A stretch of DNA of 64,000 nucleotides from Psychroserpens mesophilus (GCF_000826645.1 NZ_JXJP01000002.1:186001-250000), one strand, 5' to 3'; shown: positions 1 through 9,987, counted from the stretch's first letter. Notes: generated from the sequence alone by a model not told the origin. Made by a program: numbers and translations.

Positions 1-323
1 TCAATGGGCTTAACATTGACGATTTTAATATTTCTGTGTTTTTCTTTGAAGTGTTCTAAAACCTCTAAAGTATCATCTTTTGAATTGTCATTGATAAGAA
101 TAACTTCAAAATCAGAATACGCTTGGTCCATTATTAATGGTAAAAAGGTTCTGAGGTTGTCAGCTTCATTTTTTGCACAGATTATAACTGAAACTGAAAT
201 ATTTTTTTGATGAGGTGTAACAGATTGGTGTCTCGGTAAGCTGTTGAAAATGATTCCGTAAAAAACAAGTTGTATACCTACAGTAACGATAAATACGTAG
301 AATGCTATTTCTAAGATAATCAT
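1..323 (-). CDS. Glycosyltransferase family 2, N-terminal part (runs off the window)
   Basis: The gene reads leftward from an ATG at 321-323 and has no stop before the window edge, so only the first 107 or so residues are visible. They show an N-terminal membrane segment (about residues 1-22), a short linker, then the start of a GT-A fold: a hydrophobic strand ending ICAKNEADNL, and the strand EVILINDNSKDDT, which is the nucleotide-sugar-binding edge of family 2 glycosyltransferases. A membrane-anchored sugar transferase acting at the inner membrane is inferred. The acceptor cannot be read from this part. A small Cys-rich protein gene lies 6 bases upstream on the same strand and is probably co-transcribed. 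Confidence 0.85.
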   Translation of the reverse strand, partial: MIILEIAFYVFIVTVGIQLVFYGIIFNSLPRHQSVTPHQKNISVSVIICAKNEADNLRTFLPLIMDQAYSDFEVILINDNSKDDTLEVLEHFKEKHRNIKIVNVKPI

Positions 324-329
324 TAAAGA

Positions 330-533
330 TTAAGAATGTTGTGATTCGTTGCAATTTTCGAATTGGTCAGGTGTTTTACCACAAAACCCACAAGCTTCAC
401 CTTCTTGATTGAGCATAGGGTTTTGGCTTGCACATGTGCCTGCAAACTTGCCGTCTTTTTTTGCCCAGATTTTAATGGCAATACCAGCTACACCTAAACT
501 TAAGAGTATTAATGTTATGATAATGAGTTTCAT
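330..533 (-). CDS. Small membrane-anchored protein with four cysteines
   Basis: This 67-residue protein has an N-terminal hydrophobic helix (residues 3-20), a short basic stretch, and a small extra-membrane domain with C34, C48, C51 and C61. The CGFCG knuckle followed by one more Cys resembles a zinc-ribbon or rubredoxin-like fold, though a disulfide-bonded periplasmic domain would look the same. It stands 6 bases upstream of the glycosyltransferase gene on the same strand, so the two probably form an operon. I do not recognise a named function. Confidence 0.6.
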   Translation of the reverse strand: MKLIIITLILLSLGVAGIAIKIWAKKDGKFAGTCASQNPMLNQEGEACGFCGKTPDQFENCNESQHS

Positions 534-713
534 AAACGAAGGTTAAAAATTTGAAGACAAAGATACAATTTTTCAGATGTTTTATCGAATAAATAGAATG
601 GATAGTCTTGTTGTGGTTTGAATATTAGTGATCTAGTGACTTTTTAACAATTTTAGTGTCTTATTAATAATTATCATAAATTTAAATTCACTAACTAATA
701 CTTTTTATCACTT

Positions 714-1400
714 ATGAAAAAATTATTCGCAGAGTTCTTCGGAACATTTTGGCTTGTTTTTGGAGGATGTGGTAGCGCTATTTTTGCCGCTGCATTTCCA
801 GAATTAGGAATTGGTTTTGTTGGCGTTTCGCTAGCTTTTGGTCTTACAGTGTTAACAATGGCTTATGCTGTAGGACATGTGTCAGGAGCACATTTTAATC
901 CGGCAGTTTCACTTGGTTTGTGGGCTGGAGGCAAGTTTCCTGCAAAAGATCTTGTAGGATATATTATAGCCCAAGTTGTTGGAGCTATAGCTGCTGCTGC
1001 TGTTTTGTACATTATTGTTTCAGGTAAAGCTGATTTTGTGGATATAGGTAGCTTCGCAGCCAATGGTTACGACGAATTATCTCCAGGAGGTTTTAGCATG
1101 ATGTCTGTATTAATTGCTGAATTTGTACTCACGATGTTTTTTCTATTGGTTATTTTGGGAAGTACTTATCCAAAAGCACCAAAAGGTTTTGCAGGAATTG
1201 CCATTGGTTTGGCACTGACCCTCATACATTTAATTAGTATTCCCATTTCTAACACATCAGTTAATCCAGCACGATCTACAAGTCAGGCATTGTTTGCAGG
1301 AGGAGAATTTACGGCTCAATTGTGGTTGTTTTGGTTAGCGCCAATTGCTGGTGCCATAGTTGCAGGATTTATACATAAGGCGTTATTTGATAAAGAATAG
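714..1400 (+). CDS. aqpZ: Aquaporin Z, water channel
   Basis: This is a 228-residue six-helix inner-membrane protein of the MIP family. Both pore NPA motifs are present (N62-P63-A64 in HFNPAVSLG and N184-P185-A186 in SVNPARS). The selectivity filter reads F42, H172, T181 and R187, matching the aromatic/arginine set of water-specific AqpZ rather than that of glycerol facilitators. The length is normal for the family. The gene stands alone, with the ATG about 12 bases downstream of a TA-rich element resembling the Bacteroidota -7 box (699-706). It ends at a strong convergent terminator shared with the anti-sigma gene. Its role is fast osmotic water flow. Confidence 0.95.
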   Translation: MKKLFAEFFGTFWLVFGGCGSAIFAAAFPELGIGFVGVSLAFGLTVLTMAYAVGHVSGAHFNPAVSLGLWAGGKFPAKDLVGYIIAQVVGAIAAAAVLYIIVSGKADFVDIGSFAANGYDELSPGGFSMMSVLIAEFVLTMFFLLVILGSTYPKAPKGFAGIAIGLALTLIHLISIPISNTSVNPARSTSQALFAGGEFTAQLWLFWLAPIAGAIVAGFIHKALFDKE

Positions 1401-1427
1401 ATACTATCATTCTTAGAACTAATAAAG

Positions 1428-1460
1428 AAAGCCACTTTTGACTCATTCAAAAGTGGCTTT
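1428..1460. terminator. Bidirectional intrinsic terminator between aqpZ and the anti-sigma gene
   Basis: Perfect 14-bp inverted repeat (1428-1441 and 1447-1460) around a 5-base loop. The AAAGCCACTTTTGA arm is flanked by A-rich and T-rich ends, so it can work in both directions between the two convergent genes. Confidence 0.85.
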
Positions 1461-1482
1461 CAATTTTAAAAACTAGTGGCTA

Positions 1483-2286
1483 TTAATTATTTCGTTTATT
1501 GTTTAAATCTATTTCTGCAACTGCACTGTCAGCTTCAGTTCTGTTTAAACGATCTTTATCTTGAATTGTAATACTTAATGCTAAAGCGTCTTTAACATAG
1601 GGTACAGATTGTAACTGTCTTTGTGATGCATCTAATATTCCAAGGTTAATCATTCTATCTTGCATTTCAGCCCATAGTTGATAAGTTTGATCTTCAGGTA
1701 ATTGTGGTAAAGATACTACATCAATCATAGACGTTTCGTCTACAGGATTAATGTAAGCTACTGTTTTCAAATCTTTAGCACGATCATTTCCTCTAAACAC
1801 ATATTTTTCGGTTTCAGGATTATTGAGTTTCATAAACTCATGCATCAAATTGTCGAGTCTTTTATTATTTTCTTCTATATCACTTCTTAAGTCAAAAATT
1901 TCTTCAACCACAACTTGATTCTCTTTTAATAAGTCTAAATTTTGTTGTGTTTTTAAGTAATATCCACCAGCAAAAAGTAAAGCAACAACGCTAGCAGCAA
2001 TACTATACCATGGAGTTTTACGTTGTTTATTAACTAATTGAATCACAGGGGTTGTATTGTCTTCAATGTCATCTAAAATTGCATCTAAAATAGATTCAGG
2101 CGCTTCAACAGCACTGGCTTTAGCGATAATCTCAAGGTTATCTTGTAACCTTTTGTATTCACTTTCCACTTCTGGATAGGTGTCAATAAAATGTTCTACT
2201 TTCAGGCGTTCTGAAGCAGAAGTTTCATCTAGTATGTACTTATCAAGTAAACCAGACTGAAAAAAAGTATGTAGTTTTTTTTCCAT
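1483..2286 (-). CDS. Anti-sigma factor, RskA type
   Basis: This 267-residue protein begins with a cytoplasmic segment of about 90 residues that resembles the sigma-binding region of anti-sigma factors (LLDKYILDETSASE near residues 13-25). One membrane helix follows at about 93-110, then a Leu/Glu-rich stretch likely to be coiled coil (about 112-150). The C-terminal domain of about 110 residues resembles the RskA family, with the typical LPQLPEDQTYQLWAEM region. No HxxxCxxC zinc site is seen. The gene starts 11 bases after the ECF sigma gene, so the pair is co-transcribed. It presumably holds that sigma factor at the membrane until an envelope signal is sensed. The signal itself cannot be read from the sequence. 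Confidence 0.85.
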   Translation of the reverse strand: MEKKLHTFFQSGLLDKYILDETSASERLKVEHFIDTYPEVESEYKRLQDNLEIIAKASAVEAPESILDAILDDIEDNTTPVIQLVNKQRKTPWYSIAASVVALLFAGGYYLKTQQNLDLLKENQVVVEEIFDLRSDIEENNKRLDNLMHEFMKLNNPETEKYVFRGNDRAKDLKTVAYINPVDETSMIDVVSLPQLPEDQTYQLWAEMQDRMINLGILDASQRQLQSVPYVKDALALSITIQDKDRLNRTEADSAVAEIDLNNKRNN

Positions 2287-2297
2287 ATATCATAAAT

Positions 2298-2828
2298 TTA
2301 AGGATCATAAACTTTTTTTAGTTCTCGTAATCCTATTTTTAATCTAGACTTAATTGTACCTAACGGAATGTCTAATTCGTCGCTTGCTTCTTGTTGCGTC
2401 ATCCCTTCAAAAAATAGGGCTTTCAACACGATTTGGTACTTTTCATCTAACCTTGCCACATGCTCTTTTAAATCGAGTACATCTTGATTTAAATTTGCTG
2501 TTGGTAAGATATATACGTTTGATTTATCAATTTGGACTTCCTTATCGAATCGATTGTTGAAACTTCTTAATTTATCAATGGCTGTATTCTTTGCAATACG
2601 ATATAACCAAGTAAATAATTTTGCTTTTTTGGAATCGTATTTTTTTGCGTTTTTCCAAACTTTTACAAAGGTTTCCTGTAAGGCATCTTGAGCTATTTCT
2701 TCATTTACAGTAACTTTCAATATGACACCATATAAACTATCTGAATAATTTTCATAGAGAAGACTAATGGCTCTCTTGTCTCCTCCTTCAAGTAGTTGTA
2801 CGATTTGTTGTTCTAAAGGTGTGCTCAA
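2298..2828 (-). CDS. ECF RNA polymerase sigma factor (SigK/RpoE type)
   Basis: This is a 176-residue group 4 sigma factor. Region 2 includes ETFVKVWKNAKKYD and the TWLYRIAKNTAIDKLR stretch used for -10 recognition. Region 4 ends with a helix-turn-helix (GMTQQEASDELDIPLGTIKSRLKIGLRELK). It has no region 1 or 3 and is normal in length. It is followed at once by its membrane anti-sigma gene, the usual layout for SigK/RskA-like pairs, so it probably drives an envelope or stress regulon and its own operon. The target promoters cannot be deduced here. Confidence 0.92.
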   Translation of the reverse strand: MSTPLEQQIVQLLEGGDKRAISLLYENYSDSLYGVILKVTVNEEIAQDALQETFVKVWKNAKKYDSKKAKLFTWLYRIAKNTAIDKLRSFNNRFDKEVQIDKSNVYILPTANLNQDVLDLKEHVARLDEKYQIVLKALFFEGMTQQEASDELDIPLGTIKSRLKIGLRELKKVYDP

Positions 2829-3015
2829 AAAAAATTAAATTTTGTAAAAATTGAATTTGAAATGATCCAAATGTCTATTTGTGTTCGTATATATATAAGG
2901 TTGGTAAAGTTAATTAAAATTAACAGTACAAAATTAAAATTTATATCTGTAGAAATTAAACTTCTTTCTTAAGAAATTGATTAATAGCTTTTTCAAATTT
3001 CTGCAGTAAGACTAA

Positions 3016-3036
3016 AGCCTCAAATTATTGGGGCTT
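3016..3036 (+). terminator. Rightward-facing intrinsic terminator between murB and the sigma gene
   Basis: A hairpin (arms AAAGCCTCAA and TTGGGGCTTT, one wobble pair) is followed on the plus strand by a T tract. It follows the leftward murB stop, but the T tract is better placed for rightward transcripts. It may serve murB weakly, or end an unannotated plus-strand RNA (see findings). Confidence 0.5.
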
Positions 3037-3044
3037 TTTGTTTA

Positions 3045-4058
3045 TTATATGATGTTTACTTCAGCTTCAATGGTAATATCAAATAGTCGTAAAATGGTGT
3101 GTTGTATAAGTTTTGAAAGCTCTAAAATATCATGACCACTAGCTCCACCATAATTCACCAACACCAAAGCTTGTTTTTTGTGGACACCATAATTCCCAAA
3201 CGATTTGCCTTTAAATCCTGCGGTTTCAATTAACCAGCCTGCAGGAACTTTAACTTCATCTTCTGAAACCACATAATGTGGTACATTTGGAAAATTCTCT
3301 TGTAGTTTTACGAAAGCATCTTTACATATCATTGGATTTTTAAAAAAACTCCCGCTATTGCCAATGTCATTGGGATCTGGTAATTTACTTTTTCTAATGG
3401 AAATAACTGCTTTGGAAACATCTTGAATCGTCGGTTTCGAAATTTGCATTTGCTCTAATTCGGAAGCTATTGCGCCATAGTTAGTATGAATTACATGGTT
3501 GTTTGTGGTTAACTTAAAAACAACACTTAAAATGATGTATTTTCCTTTAGCTTCCTGTTTGAAGATTGAGTTACGGTAGCCGAATTTGCAATCACTATTT
3601 TTAAAAGTTTCTATCTCTAACGTATCAAGGTTCAATACATCACAAGAATAAAATGTATCTTTTAATTCAACACCATAAGCGCCGATATTCTGTATCGGAC
3701 TGGTCCCAACATTTCCAGGAATAAGTGATAAATTTTCTAAACCACCAAAGTTGTTATCTAAAGTCCATAGCACAAATTCATGCCAGTTTTCTCCAGCACT
3801 TGCTTTAACAAAAGCATAATCTTCGGTTTGCGAAATGATATGTTTTCCTTTTAAATTTATGTGTAATACAAGCGCTTCAATATCTTTTGTGAGCAACATG
3901 TTGCTTCCTCCACCAAGAATGAATTTAGATACTTCACGCCGTTCAGAATAAATAGATTTTAAATCTGTAATTGTGGTAACAGATATAAATTGTTTGGCCT
4001 TTACATCAATACCAAAGGTGTTATATGGTTTAAGTGATATGTTATGTTGAATTTGCAC
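3045..4058 (-). CDS. murB: UDP-N-acetylenolpyruvoylglucosamine reductase MurB
   Basis: This FAD enzyme reduces enolpyruvyl-UDP-GlcNAc to UDP-MurNAc with NADPH, the second committed step of peptidoglycan precursor synthesis in the cytoplasm. The 337 residues carry the FAD-binding GGGSNMLL motif (near residue 50), the GNVGTSPIQNIGAYGVEL loop, and the catalytic serine motif NSGSFFKNP in the C-terminal half. Length and the tyrosine-containing NIGAYG/FGYRNSIF loops fit the type I (E. coli-like) enzyme. The start overlaps the stop of the aminotransferase gene by one base, so translation of the two is likely coupled. Confidence 0.96.
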   Translation of the reverse strand: MQIQHNISLKPYNTFGIDVKAKQFISVTTITDLKSIYSERREVSKFILGGGSNMLLTKDIEALVLHINLKGKHIISQTEDYAFVKASAGENWHEFVLWTLDNNFGGLENLSLIPGNVGTSPIQNIGAYGVELKDTFYSCDVLNLDTLEIETFKNSDCKFGYRNSIFKQEAKGKYIILSVVFKLTTNNHVIHTNYGAIASELEQMQISKPTIQDVSKAVISIRKSKLPDPNDIGNSGSFFKNPMICKDAFVKLQENFPNVPHYVVSEDEVKVPAGWLIETAGFKGKSFGNYGVHKKQALVLVNYGGASGHDILELSKLIQHTILRLFDITIEAEVNII

Positions 4059-5248
4059 TAATCTTTATAAACTTTTAAAGCTTGTTTTAAAATATTTACT
4101 GCTTTGATAAGACTGTCTTTGTTTAATACGTATGCAATTCTAATTTGATTTAAACCAACACCAGGAGTGCTGTAAAATCCAGCTGCAGGAGCAACCATGA
4201 CTGTTTCTCCATTGACATCAAAAGATTCTAACAGCCATTGTGCAAAAGCATCCGAATTTTTAATGGGTAATTGTACGATACAATAAAAAGCACCTTTTGG
4301 TTTAGCTACTTGAACACCTTCAATTTTGCTGAGTTCTTCTATGACAACATTTCTTCGTTCTACGTATTCATTGATAACATCATCAAAATAACTTTGTGGT
4401 GTATCTAAAGCAGCTTCACTTGCAATTTGAGCAAGGGTTGGCGGACTTAATCTTGCTTGAGCAAATTTTAAAGCCGTTTTGATGACCTCTTTGTTTTTGG
4501 ATACCAAACAACCAATTCGAGCGCCACACATGCTGTATCGTTTAGAAACAGAATCGATTACTATGGCGTGATTTTCTAAGCCCTTTTCTTGTAAAATAGA
4601 ATAATGACTAATACCATCATATGCAAATTCTCTATAAACTTCATCAGCTATCAAAAACAAATCATGCTTTTTTACAATCTCTGCTAACTTCCGTATTTCA
4701 TCCTTTGAATATAAATAACCTGTTGGGTTTCCAGGGTTACAAATAAGAATCGCTTTGGTTTTAGGAGTGATTAATTTTTCAAATTCCTCAATTGGAGGTA
4801 AGGCAAAATTGTCTTCAATTTTAGAAATTACCGGAACAACTTTTACACCTGAAGCAGTTGAAAATCCATTATAGTTGGCATAAAATGGTTCAGGAATTAT
4901 AATTTCATCATCAACGTCTGCTATACTTCCGAATGCAAATAACAAAGCTTCACTTCCTCCAGTAGTTACTATAATGTCATCGTGTTTTACATGAATATCA
5001 TGTTTTGCATAATAATTTGCAATTTTTTCTCGGTAGCCTTCAGATCCTTCAGAACGTGTGTATGCTAAAATATCTAAAGAGTGAATTTTAACTGCATCTA
5101 AAGCTATTTGAGGTGTTTTGATATCGGGTTGACCAATGTTTAAGTGATAAACTGTTTTTCCTTGTTTGTAAGCTTTTTCAGCAAAAGGAACTAACTTTCG
5201 AATAGGAGATTCAGGCATTTGTTGCCCTTTTTTTGATATTCTTGGCAT
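4058..5248 (-). CDS. Pyridoxal-phosphate aminotransferase, class I (AspAT-like, Ib subgroup)
   Basis: This is a 396-residue fold-type I aminotransferase. Visible landmarks are the N-terminal NIGQPDIKTP substrate loop, the NPGNPTGYLY motif, ADEVYREF (Asp to the pyridine nitrogen), and SVSKRYSMCGARIGC holding the Schiff-base lysine near residue 236. A C-terminal RIAY arginine binds the substrate carboxylate. Family members usually transaminate aspartate or related amino acids. The exact substrate cannot be set from sequence alone. The gene overlaps murB by one base, so an operon is likely, although the two pathways are not obviously linked. Confidence 0.88.
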   Translation of the reverse strand: MPRISKKGQQMPESPIRKLVPFAEKAYKQGKTVYHLNIGQPDIKTPQIALDAVKIHSLDILAYTRSEGSEGYREKIANYYAKHDIHVKHDDIIVTTGGSEALLFAFGSIADVDDEIIIPEPFYANYNGFSTASGVKVVPVISKIEDNFALPPIEEFEKLITPKTKAILICNPGNPTGYLYSKDEIRKLAEIVKKHDLFLIADEVYREFAYDGISHYSILQEKGLENHAIVIDSVSKRYSMCGARIGCLVSKNKEVIKTALKFAQARLSPPTLAQIASEAALDTPQSYFDDVINEYVERRNVVIEELSKIEGVQVAKPKGAFYCIVQLPIKNSDAFAQWLLESFDVNGETVMVAPAAGFYSTPGVGLNQIRIAYVLNKDSLIKAVNILKQALKVYKD

Positions 5249-5366
5249 GTTAAAATTATTTAAGTGGTAAAGTTCTGAAAATTATCTTAAAGTTTATTTA
5301 AAAATTGATGCTAATAAACGGACTTCATCCGAAGATTTGTAAATTGAGTTAATTACAATCCAACTA

Positions 5367-6707
5367 ATGCTAAAAAAAAATCTTTATATACTGTTTTTAC
5401 TATTTGTTTTAACCTCGTCTTTTTCGCAAACAGATTTTAATTTGCCAAGTTTAGAAAAAGATAAGATAAGATTTGATTTGGTTGGTAATCTTATTCTTCT
5501 TCCTGTTGAACTTAATGGTGTTGAGTTATCTTTTGTCTTAGATTCTGGAGTTAGTAAGCCCATTTTGTTTAACCTCGCAAATATTGATTCACTTCAAATA
5601 AATAAAGTAGAAACTATTTTATTACGTGGTCTTGGTGGTGGAGATCCTGTGGAAGCGATTAAATCAAAAAATAATTTCTTAAGCATTGGTAATGCCTTAA
5701 ATGTCAATCAGGATATTTATGTGGTTTTTGATACTTCAATAAATTTTACACCGAGATTAGGAAAGCCAGTTCACGGGATTATTGGCTATGATTTATTCAA
5801 AGATTTCATAGTTGAAATTAATTATGCCTCCAAATATATTGTGCTTCATAAACCTGAGCGTTACATCTATAAATCTTGTAAAAAGTGTGAGACTTTTGAG
5901 CTGTCTTTTTACAAAAATAAGCCATTTATTACAGGTGAAATAGAAGTCGATTCTAATTTTGTGCCAGTAAAACTTCTCATTGATACAGGTAGCAGTGATG
6001 CCTTATGGATTTTTGAAAATGAAGATAAAGGCTTAGTTCCAACTGAAAATATGTATTTTGAAGATTTTTTAGGAAAAGGGCTAAGTGGTAATATCTATGG
6101 TAAACGATCTAAAATAGAAAAATTTAAATTGAAGAGTTTTGAACTGAATAATGTCAATACTGCTTTTCCAGATTCAACATCAATTAGTTTTGCTCGTAAG
6201 AATACGCATCGAAATGGTAGTATTTCTGGAGAAGTACTGAAGCGATTTAATATGATCGTTGATTATAAAAATAAAAAGTTAACACTTAAGAAAAATAGAA
6301 ACTTCAATGCCTCATTCTCGTACAATAAAAGTGGAATTATTATCGAGCAGAATGGGGTTGTTTTAATCAAAGAAAGAGAGAAACGTTCTGGATTGGGTTA
6401 TGATGATAAAACCGATTTTAATATTCATGTTGAAACCATTACCCATTATAAACTTGCTGTAAAGCCAGCTTATACGATTGTCGAAATTCGTAAAAATTCT
6501 CCTGCTGAAAAAGTTGGACTATTACGAGGTGATGTTATATTAACAATAAATGGAAAGGATACGCATACTTTAGAACTTCAACATGTAATTGGTTATTTTA
6601 AATCTAAAACTGGCAAATTAATTTCTCTAACGGTAGATAGAAATGGTGCAATTATGTCTTTTGATTTTAGATTAGAAGATGTGTTTAAACAAAAAGAACT
6701 CCCTTAA
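5367..6707 (+). CDS. Secreted retropepsin-like aspartyl protease with PDZ domain
   Basis: The 446-residue protein has a signal peptide ending near SSFSQ (residues 1-20). Two aspartyl protease lobes follow. The first active-site motif is FVLDSGVSKP (DSG near residue 58) and the second is LLIDTGSSDALW (DTG near residue 213), so both catalytic aspartates are kept. A C-terminal PDZ domain (about 370-440) contains YTIVEIRKNSPAEKVGLLRGDVI. An outer-periplasmic or surface protease or peptide-binding role is inferred. The target is unknown. The gene is monocistronic, and its stop codon lies inside the terminator hairpin. Confidence 0.82.
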   Translation: MLKKNLYILFLLFVLTSSFSQTDFNLPSLEKDKIRFDLVGNLILLPVELNGVELSFVLDSGVSKPILFNLANIDSLQINKVETILLRGLGGGDPVEAIKSKNNFLSIGNALNVNQDIYVVFDTSINFTPRLGKPVHGIIGYDLFKDFIVEINYASKYIVLHKPERYIYKSCKKCETFELSFYKNKPFITGEIEVDSNFVPVKLLIDTGSSDALWIFENEDKGLVPTENMYFEDFLGKGLSGNIYGKRSKIEKFKLKSFELNNVNTAFPDSTSISFARKNTHRNGSISGEVLKRFNMIVDYKNKKLTLKKNRNFNASFSYNKSGIIIEQNGVVLIKEREKRSGLGYDDKTDFNIHVETITHYKLAVKPAYTIVEIRKNSPAEKVGLLRGDVILTINGKDTHTLELQHVIGYFKSKTGKLISLTVDRNGAIMSFDFRLEDVFKQKELP

Positions 6708-6720
6708 AAGAGAGTTCTTT
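6693..6720. terminator. Terminator overlapping the protease stop codon
   Basis: Inverted repeat with arms AAAGAACTC (6693-6701) and GAGTTCTTT (6712-6720), followed by TCTTA. The TAA stop at 6705-6707 sits in the loop. The hairpin lies between this gene and the convergent DUF1573 gene. Confidence 0.7.
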
Positions 6721-6740
6721 CTTATACATATTTATTAGAG

Positions 6741-7172
6741 CTATAGTTGTTCCATAACACTTTTGTCTTTTTTCTCTAGTGGATTTTCCTTACTAGAGTC
6801 TACGACTAATCCCTTAATTTTAAGAGCTACTGTTGGTGTTTCAGCGTTAGACGTTACTGTAATTGTTTTTCTAATCGGATTTACTCTGTTTGTGTCATAC
6901 TTTACAGAAATCTCACCAGTTTCACCTGGCATAATTGGTCCGTCTGGTTTTTTTGGAACCGTACAACCACATGTTGACTTCACATTAGAAATAATTAAAG
7001 GTGCATTTCCAGTGTTTGTAAATTTAAATACTCTAACACCATCAGAACCTTTTTCAATGGTTCCATAATCAATTACGTCGGTTTCAAATTCTATTTTAGC
7101 AACTTTTTCCTGAGCAAAAGAACCTAGGCTTAGTAAACCAACAAATAAAATTAACATTACATTTTTCATCAT
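6741..7172 (-). CDS. DUF1573 domain periplasmic protein
   Basis: This 143-residue exported protein has a signal peptide ending GSFAQ (about 1-21), then an immunoglobulin-like beta domain of the DUF1573 family with the hallmark DYGTIEKGSDGVRVFKFTN and the STCGCTVP motif (Cys pair near residues 68-70). The domain is widespread in Bacteroidota as a small secreted module of unknown biochemical role. It is convergent with the aspartyl protease gene and divergent from valS. Confidence 0.85.
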   Translation of the reverse strand: MMKNVMLILFVGLLSLGSFAQEKVAKIEFETDVIDYGTIEKGSDGVRVFKFTNTGNAPLIISNVKSTCGCTVPKKPDGPIMPGETGEISVKYDTNRVNPIRKTITVTSNAETPTVALKIKGLVVDSSKENPLEKKDKSVMEQL

Positions 7173-7295
7173 TTAAATTTTAAATTGATACTATCAAAAC
7201 TACTTACTTTTTACGATTCTGCAAAATTAATTAGATGTAATACATTAATATTAACAACCTCATTAAGAAATCTGACAATAATATGCCGACATTAA

Positions 7296-7326
7296 TTTCG
7301 CAAAAAAAGAAATATAAGTACTTTTG
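7296..7326 (+). promoter_or_regulatory. Bacteroidota-type promoter for valS
   Basis: A TACTTTTG box at 7319-7326 matches the TAnnTTTG -7 element. A weak TTTCG -33 element lies at 7296-7300. The inferred transcript start near 7333 lies after the in-frame TTG at 7324, which supports the ATG at 7357 as the valS start. Confidence 0.6.
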
Positions 7327-7356
7327 TCTGTCATAAAGCAAAAACAATACCAAAGC

Positions 7357-9987
7357 ATGAACATACCAACAAAATATTCATCATCTAGTGTAGAGAGCAA
7401 GTGGTATAACTACTGGATGGAGCATAATTATTTTCATTCTGTTCCAGATCAAAGAGAGCCTTATACTATAGTTATTCCTCCTCCAAATGTGACAGGAGTT
7501 TTACATATGGGACACATGCTTAACAATACCATTCAGGACGTGCTTATTCGTAGAGCAAGATTGCAAGGGAAAAATGCGTGTTGGGTTCCTGGAACAGACC
7601 ATGCCTCCATTGCGACTGAAGCTAAAGTTGCTGCTAAGCTTAAAGCTCAAGGAATTGATAAAAATGATTTGAGTCGTGAGGAGTTTTTAAAGCATGCTTG
7701 GGAATGGACTGAAGAATATGGAGGAGTGATTCTTGAGCAGTTAAAAAAATTAGGTTGTTCATGTGATTGGGATCGTACCAAATTCACAATGGATGACGAT
7801 ATGAGTGAAGCTGTAGTTAAAGTGTTTGTCGATTTATATAATAAAGGACTAATTTACAGAGGATATCGCATGGTAAATTGGGATCCTGAAGCTAAAACAA
7901 CACTTTCTGATGAAGAAGTGATTCATGTGGAGCAACAAGGTTTACTGTATTACCTAAAATATCAAATTGAAGGTAGTAATGAAACATTGACCATAGCTAC
8001 AACAAGACCAGAAACTATTTTTGGCGATACTGCAATTTGTATCAATCCAGATGATGAGCGTTTTTCTCATCTAAAAGGAAAGAAAGCTATTGTGCCTATC
8101 TGCGGAAGAGTGATTCCAATCATTGAAGATGAGTATGTCGATATCGAGTTTGGTACAGGTTGTTTAAAAGTGACACCTGCACACGATGAAAATGATAAAG
8201 TTTTAGGTGATAAATACAATCTTGAAGTAGTAGATATTTTCAATGAGGATGCAACTTTGAATAGCTTCGGAATGCATTACGAAGGTCAGGATCGTTTTGC
8301 AGTTAGAAAAGCTATAGCTAAAGAATTAGAGGATAAAGGTTTATTGTTGAAAACTGAAAACCACATCAATAAAGTTGGAACATCAGAACGCACCAAAGCT
8401 GTTATTGAACCGCGTTTAAGTGATCAGTGGTTCTTGAAGATGGAAGAATTAGCACAACCTGCTATTGATGCTGTTTTAACCAATGGTGAAGTGAAATTAT
8501 TTCCGAAGAAATTTGAAAATACGTACAGACATTGGATGGAGAATATTCGCGATTGGAATATCTCTCGTCAGTTGCGTTGGGGACAACAAATTCCTGCTTA
8601 TTATTATGGAGATGGAAAAGAAGATTTTGTTGTTGCTGAAAATATTGATTTAGCTCTAGAATTAGCAAAAGAAAAAACAGCCAACCATCAACTAACAAAC
8701 AACGACTTACGACAAGATTCAGACGCTTTAGACACTTGGTTCTCATCTTGGTTATGGCCAATAAGTGTGTTTGATGGTATTAGACATCCTGAGAACGAAG
8801 AAATTAAATATTATTATCCAACAAACGATCTGGTAACTGGTCCAGATATTCTATTCTTTTGGGTAGCACGTATGATTATTGCTGGATATGAATATAAAGA
8901 TGAACGACCTTTTGAAAATGTGTATTTAACAGGATTGGTTAGAGATAAGCAACGTCGAAAAATGTCTAAATCGCTTGGAAACTCTCCAGATGCTTTAAAA
9001 CTAATAGAAGACTATGGAGCTGATGGCGTCAGAGTTGGACTATTGTTAAGTGCTGCTGCAGGAAATGATTTGATGTTTGATGAATCCCTTTGTAATCAAG
9101 GTAGAGGCTTTGCTAATAAAATCTGGAGCGCTTTTTATTTAACAACGCTTTGGGAAGTTAAAGATATTGAACAGCCAGAATCTAGTAAAGTTGCTTTAGA
9201 ATGGTATCAATCTAAATTTCAGGCTGCATTGACAGAAATTGAAGATCACTTCAGTAAGTACAGATTAAGTGATGCATTGATGGTGATATATAAGTTGATT
9301 TATGATGATTTTTGTGGTTGGATGCTGGAAATGGTAAAACCTGCATATCAGCAACCAATAGATTCTAAAACGTATAAAGAAGTGATGTCTATATTTGAGG
9401 GCAACTTAAAAATAGTACATCCTTTTATGCCATTCATAACAGAAGATATCTGGCAAAGAATTGAAGAGCGTTCCTCTGAAGACGCTTTAATCATTGCAAA
9501 ATATCCTGAAGTGAAGGCGTTCGATTCTCAGCTTATTTCAAATTTTGAAACAGTTAAAGATGTGGTTTCAGGAATTAGAACCATTCGTAAAGAAAAGAAT
9601 ATTGCGTTCAAAGATGCTATTGAATTGATGGTTTTGAATAATGAAGGCTTTGATTCTAAATACAATGCTGTCATTTCTAAAATGGGACATATTTCAGAAG
9701 TGAAATCAGTTTCTGAACCTGTTGAAGGTGCATTAACATTTAGAGTGTTGTCAAATGAATATTTTATTCCGATGGAAGGAAGTATTGATGTTGAAGCTGA
9801 AATTGAAAAATTAAATGAAGAATTAAAGTACACTGAAGGCTTTTTAAAATCGGTTCAGGGCAAGCTGAAAAACGAACGCTTTGTCAATAATGCTCCAGAG
9901 CAGGTCGTCGCTTCAGAAAAGAAGAAAGAAGCTGATGCTTTAGCTAAGATTGAAACCTTAAAAGCTAGTTTGGCTAGTTTGAAATAA
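7357..9987 (+). CDS. valS: Valyl-tRNA synthetase
   Basis: This cytoplasmic class I synthetase charges tRNA-Val. The 876-residue protein starts [10 protein letters not shown]. It shows the HIGH-type motif in [15 protein letters not shown], the CP1 editing domain ([29 protein letters not shown]), [10 protein letters not shown], and the KMSKS loop in [10 protein letters not shown]. The anticodon-binding helical domain and a C-terminal coiled-coil arm (about the last 70 residues) follow. A reading frame extends upstream to a TTG at 7324, but that codon lies inside the promoter box, so I use the ATG. A strong hairpin follows the gene. Confidence 0.97.
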   Translation: MNIPTKYSSSSVESKWYNYWMEHNYFHSVPDQREPYTIVIPPPNVTGVLHMGHMLNNTIQDVLIRRARLQGKNACWVPGTDHASIATEAKVAAKLKAQGIDKNDLSREEFLKHAWEWTEEYGGVILEQLKKLGCSCDWDRTKFTMDDDMSEAVVKVFVDLYNKGLIYRGYRMVNWDPEAKTTLSDEEVIHVEQQGLLYYLKYQIEGSNETLTIATTRPETIFGDTAICINPDDERFSHLKGKKAIVPICGRVIPIIEDEYVDIEFGTGCLKVTPAHDENDKVLGDKYNLEVVDIFNEDATLNSFGMHYEGQDRFAVRKAIAKELEDKGLLLKTENHINKVGTSERTKAVIEPRLSDQWFLKMEELAQPAIDAVLTNGEVKLFPKKFENTYRHWMENIRDWNISRQLRWGQQIPAYYYGDGKEDFVVAENIDLALELAKEKTANHQLTNNDLRQDSDALDTWFSSWLWPISVFDGIRHPENEEIKYYYPTNDLVTGPDILFFWVARMIIAGYEYKDERPFENVYLTGLVRDKQRRKMSKSLGNSPDALKLIEDYGADGVRVGLLLSAAAGNDLMFDESLCNQGRGFANKIWSAFYLTTLWEVKDIEQPESSKVALEWYQSKFQAALTEIEDHFSKYRLSDALMVIYKLIYDDFCGWMLEMVKPAYQQPIDSKTYKEVMSIFEGNLKIVHPFMPFITEDIWQRIEERSSEDALIIAKYPEVKAFDSQLISNFETVKDVVSGIRTIRKEKNIAFKDAIELMVLNNEGFDSKYNAVISKMGHISEVKSVSEPVEGALTFRVLSNEYFIPMEGSIDVEAEIEKLNEELKYTEGFLKSVQGKLKNERFVNNAPEQVVASEKKKEADALAKIETLKASLASLK

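Noticed and set aside
2862-2972. Small protein of 36 codons between murB and the sigma gene
   Set aside because: AT-rich basic composition, no start context and no recognisable feature. I keep only the RNA possibility.
7324-7356. TTG-initiated 11-codon extension of valS
   Set aside because: The TTG lies within the TAnnTTTG promoter box, so it would not be transcribed. The ATG at 7357 gives the usual N terminus.
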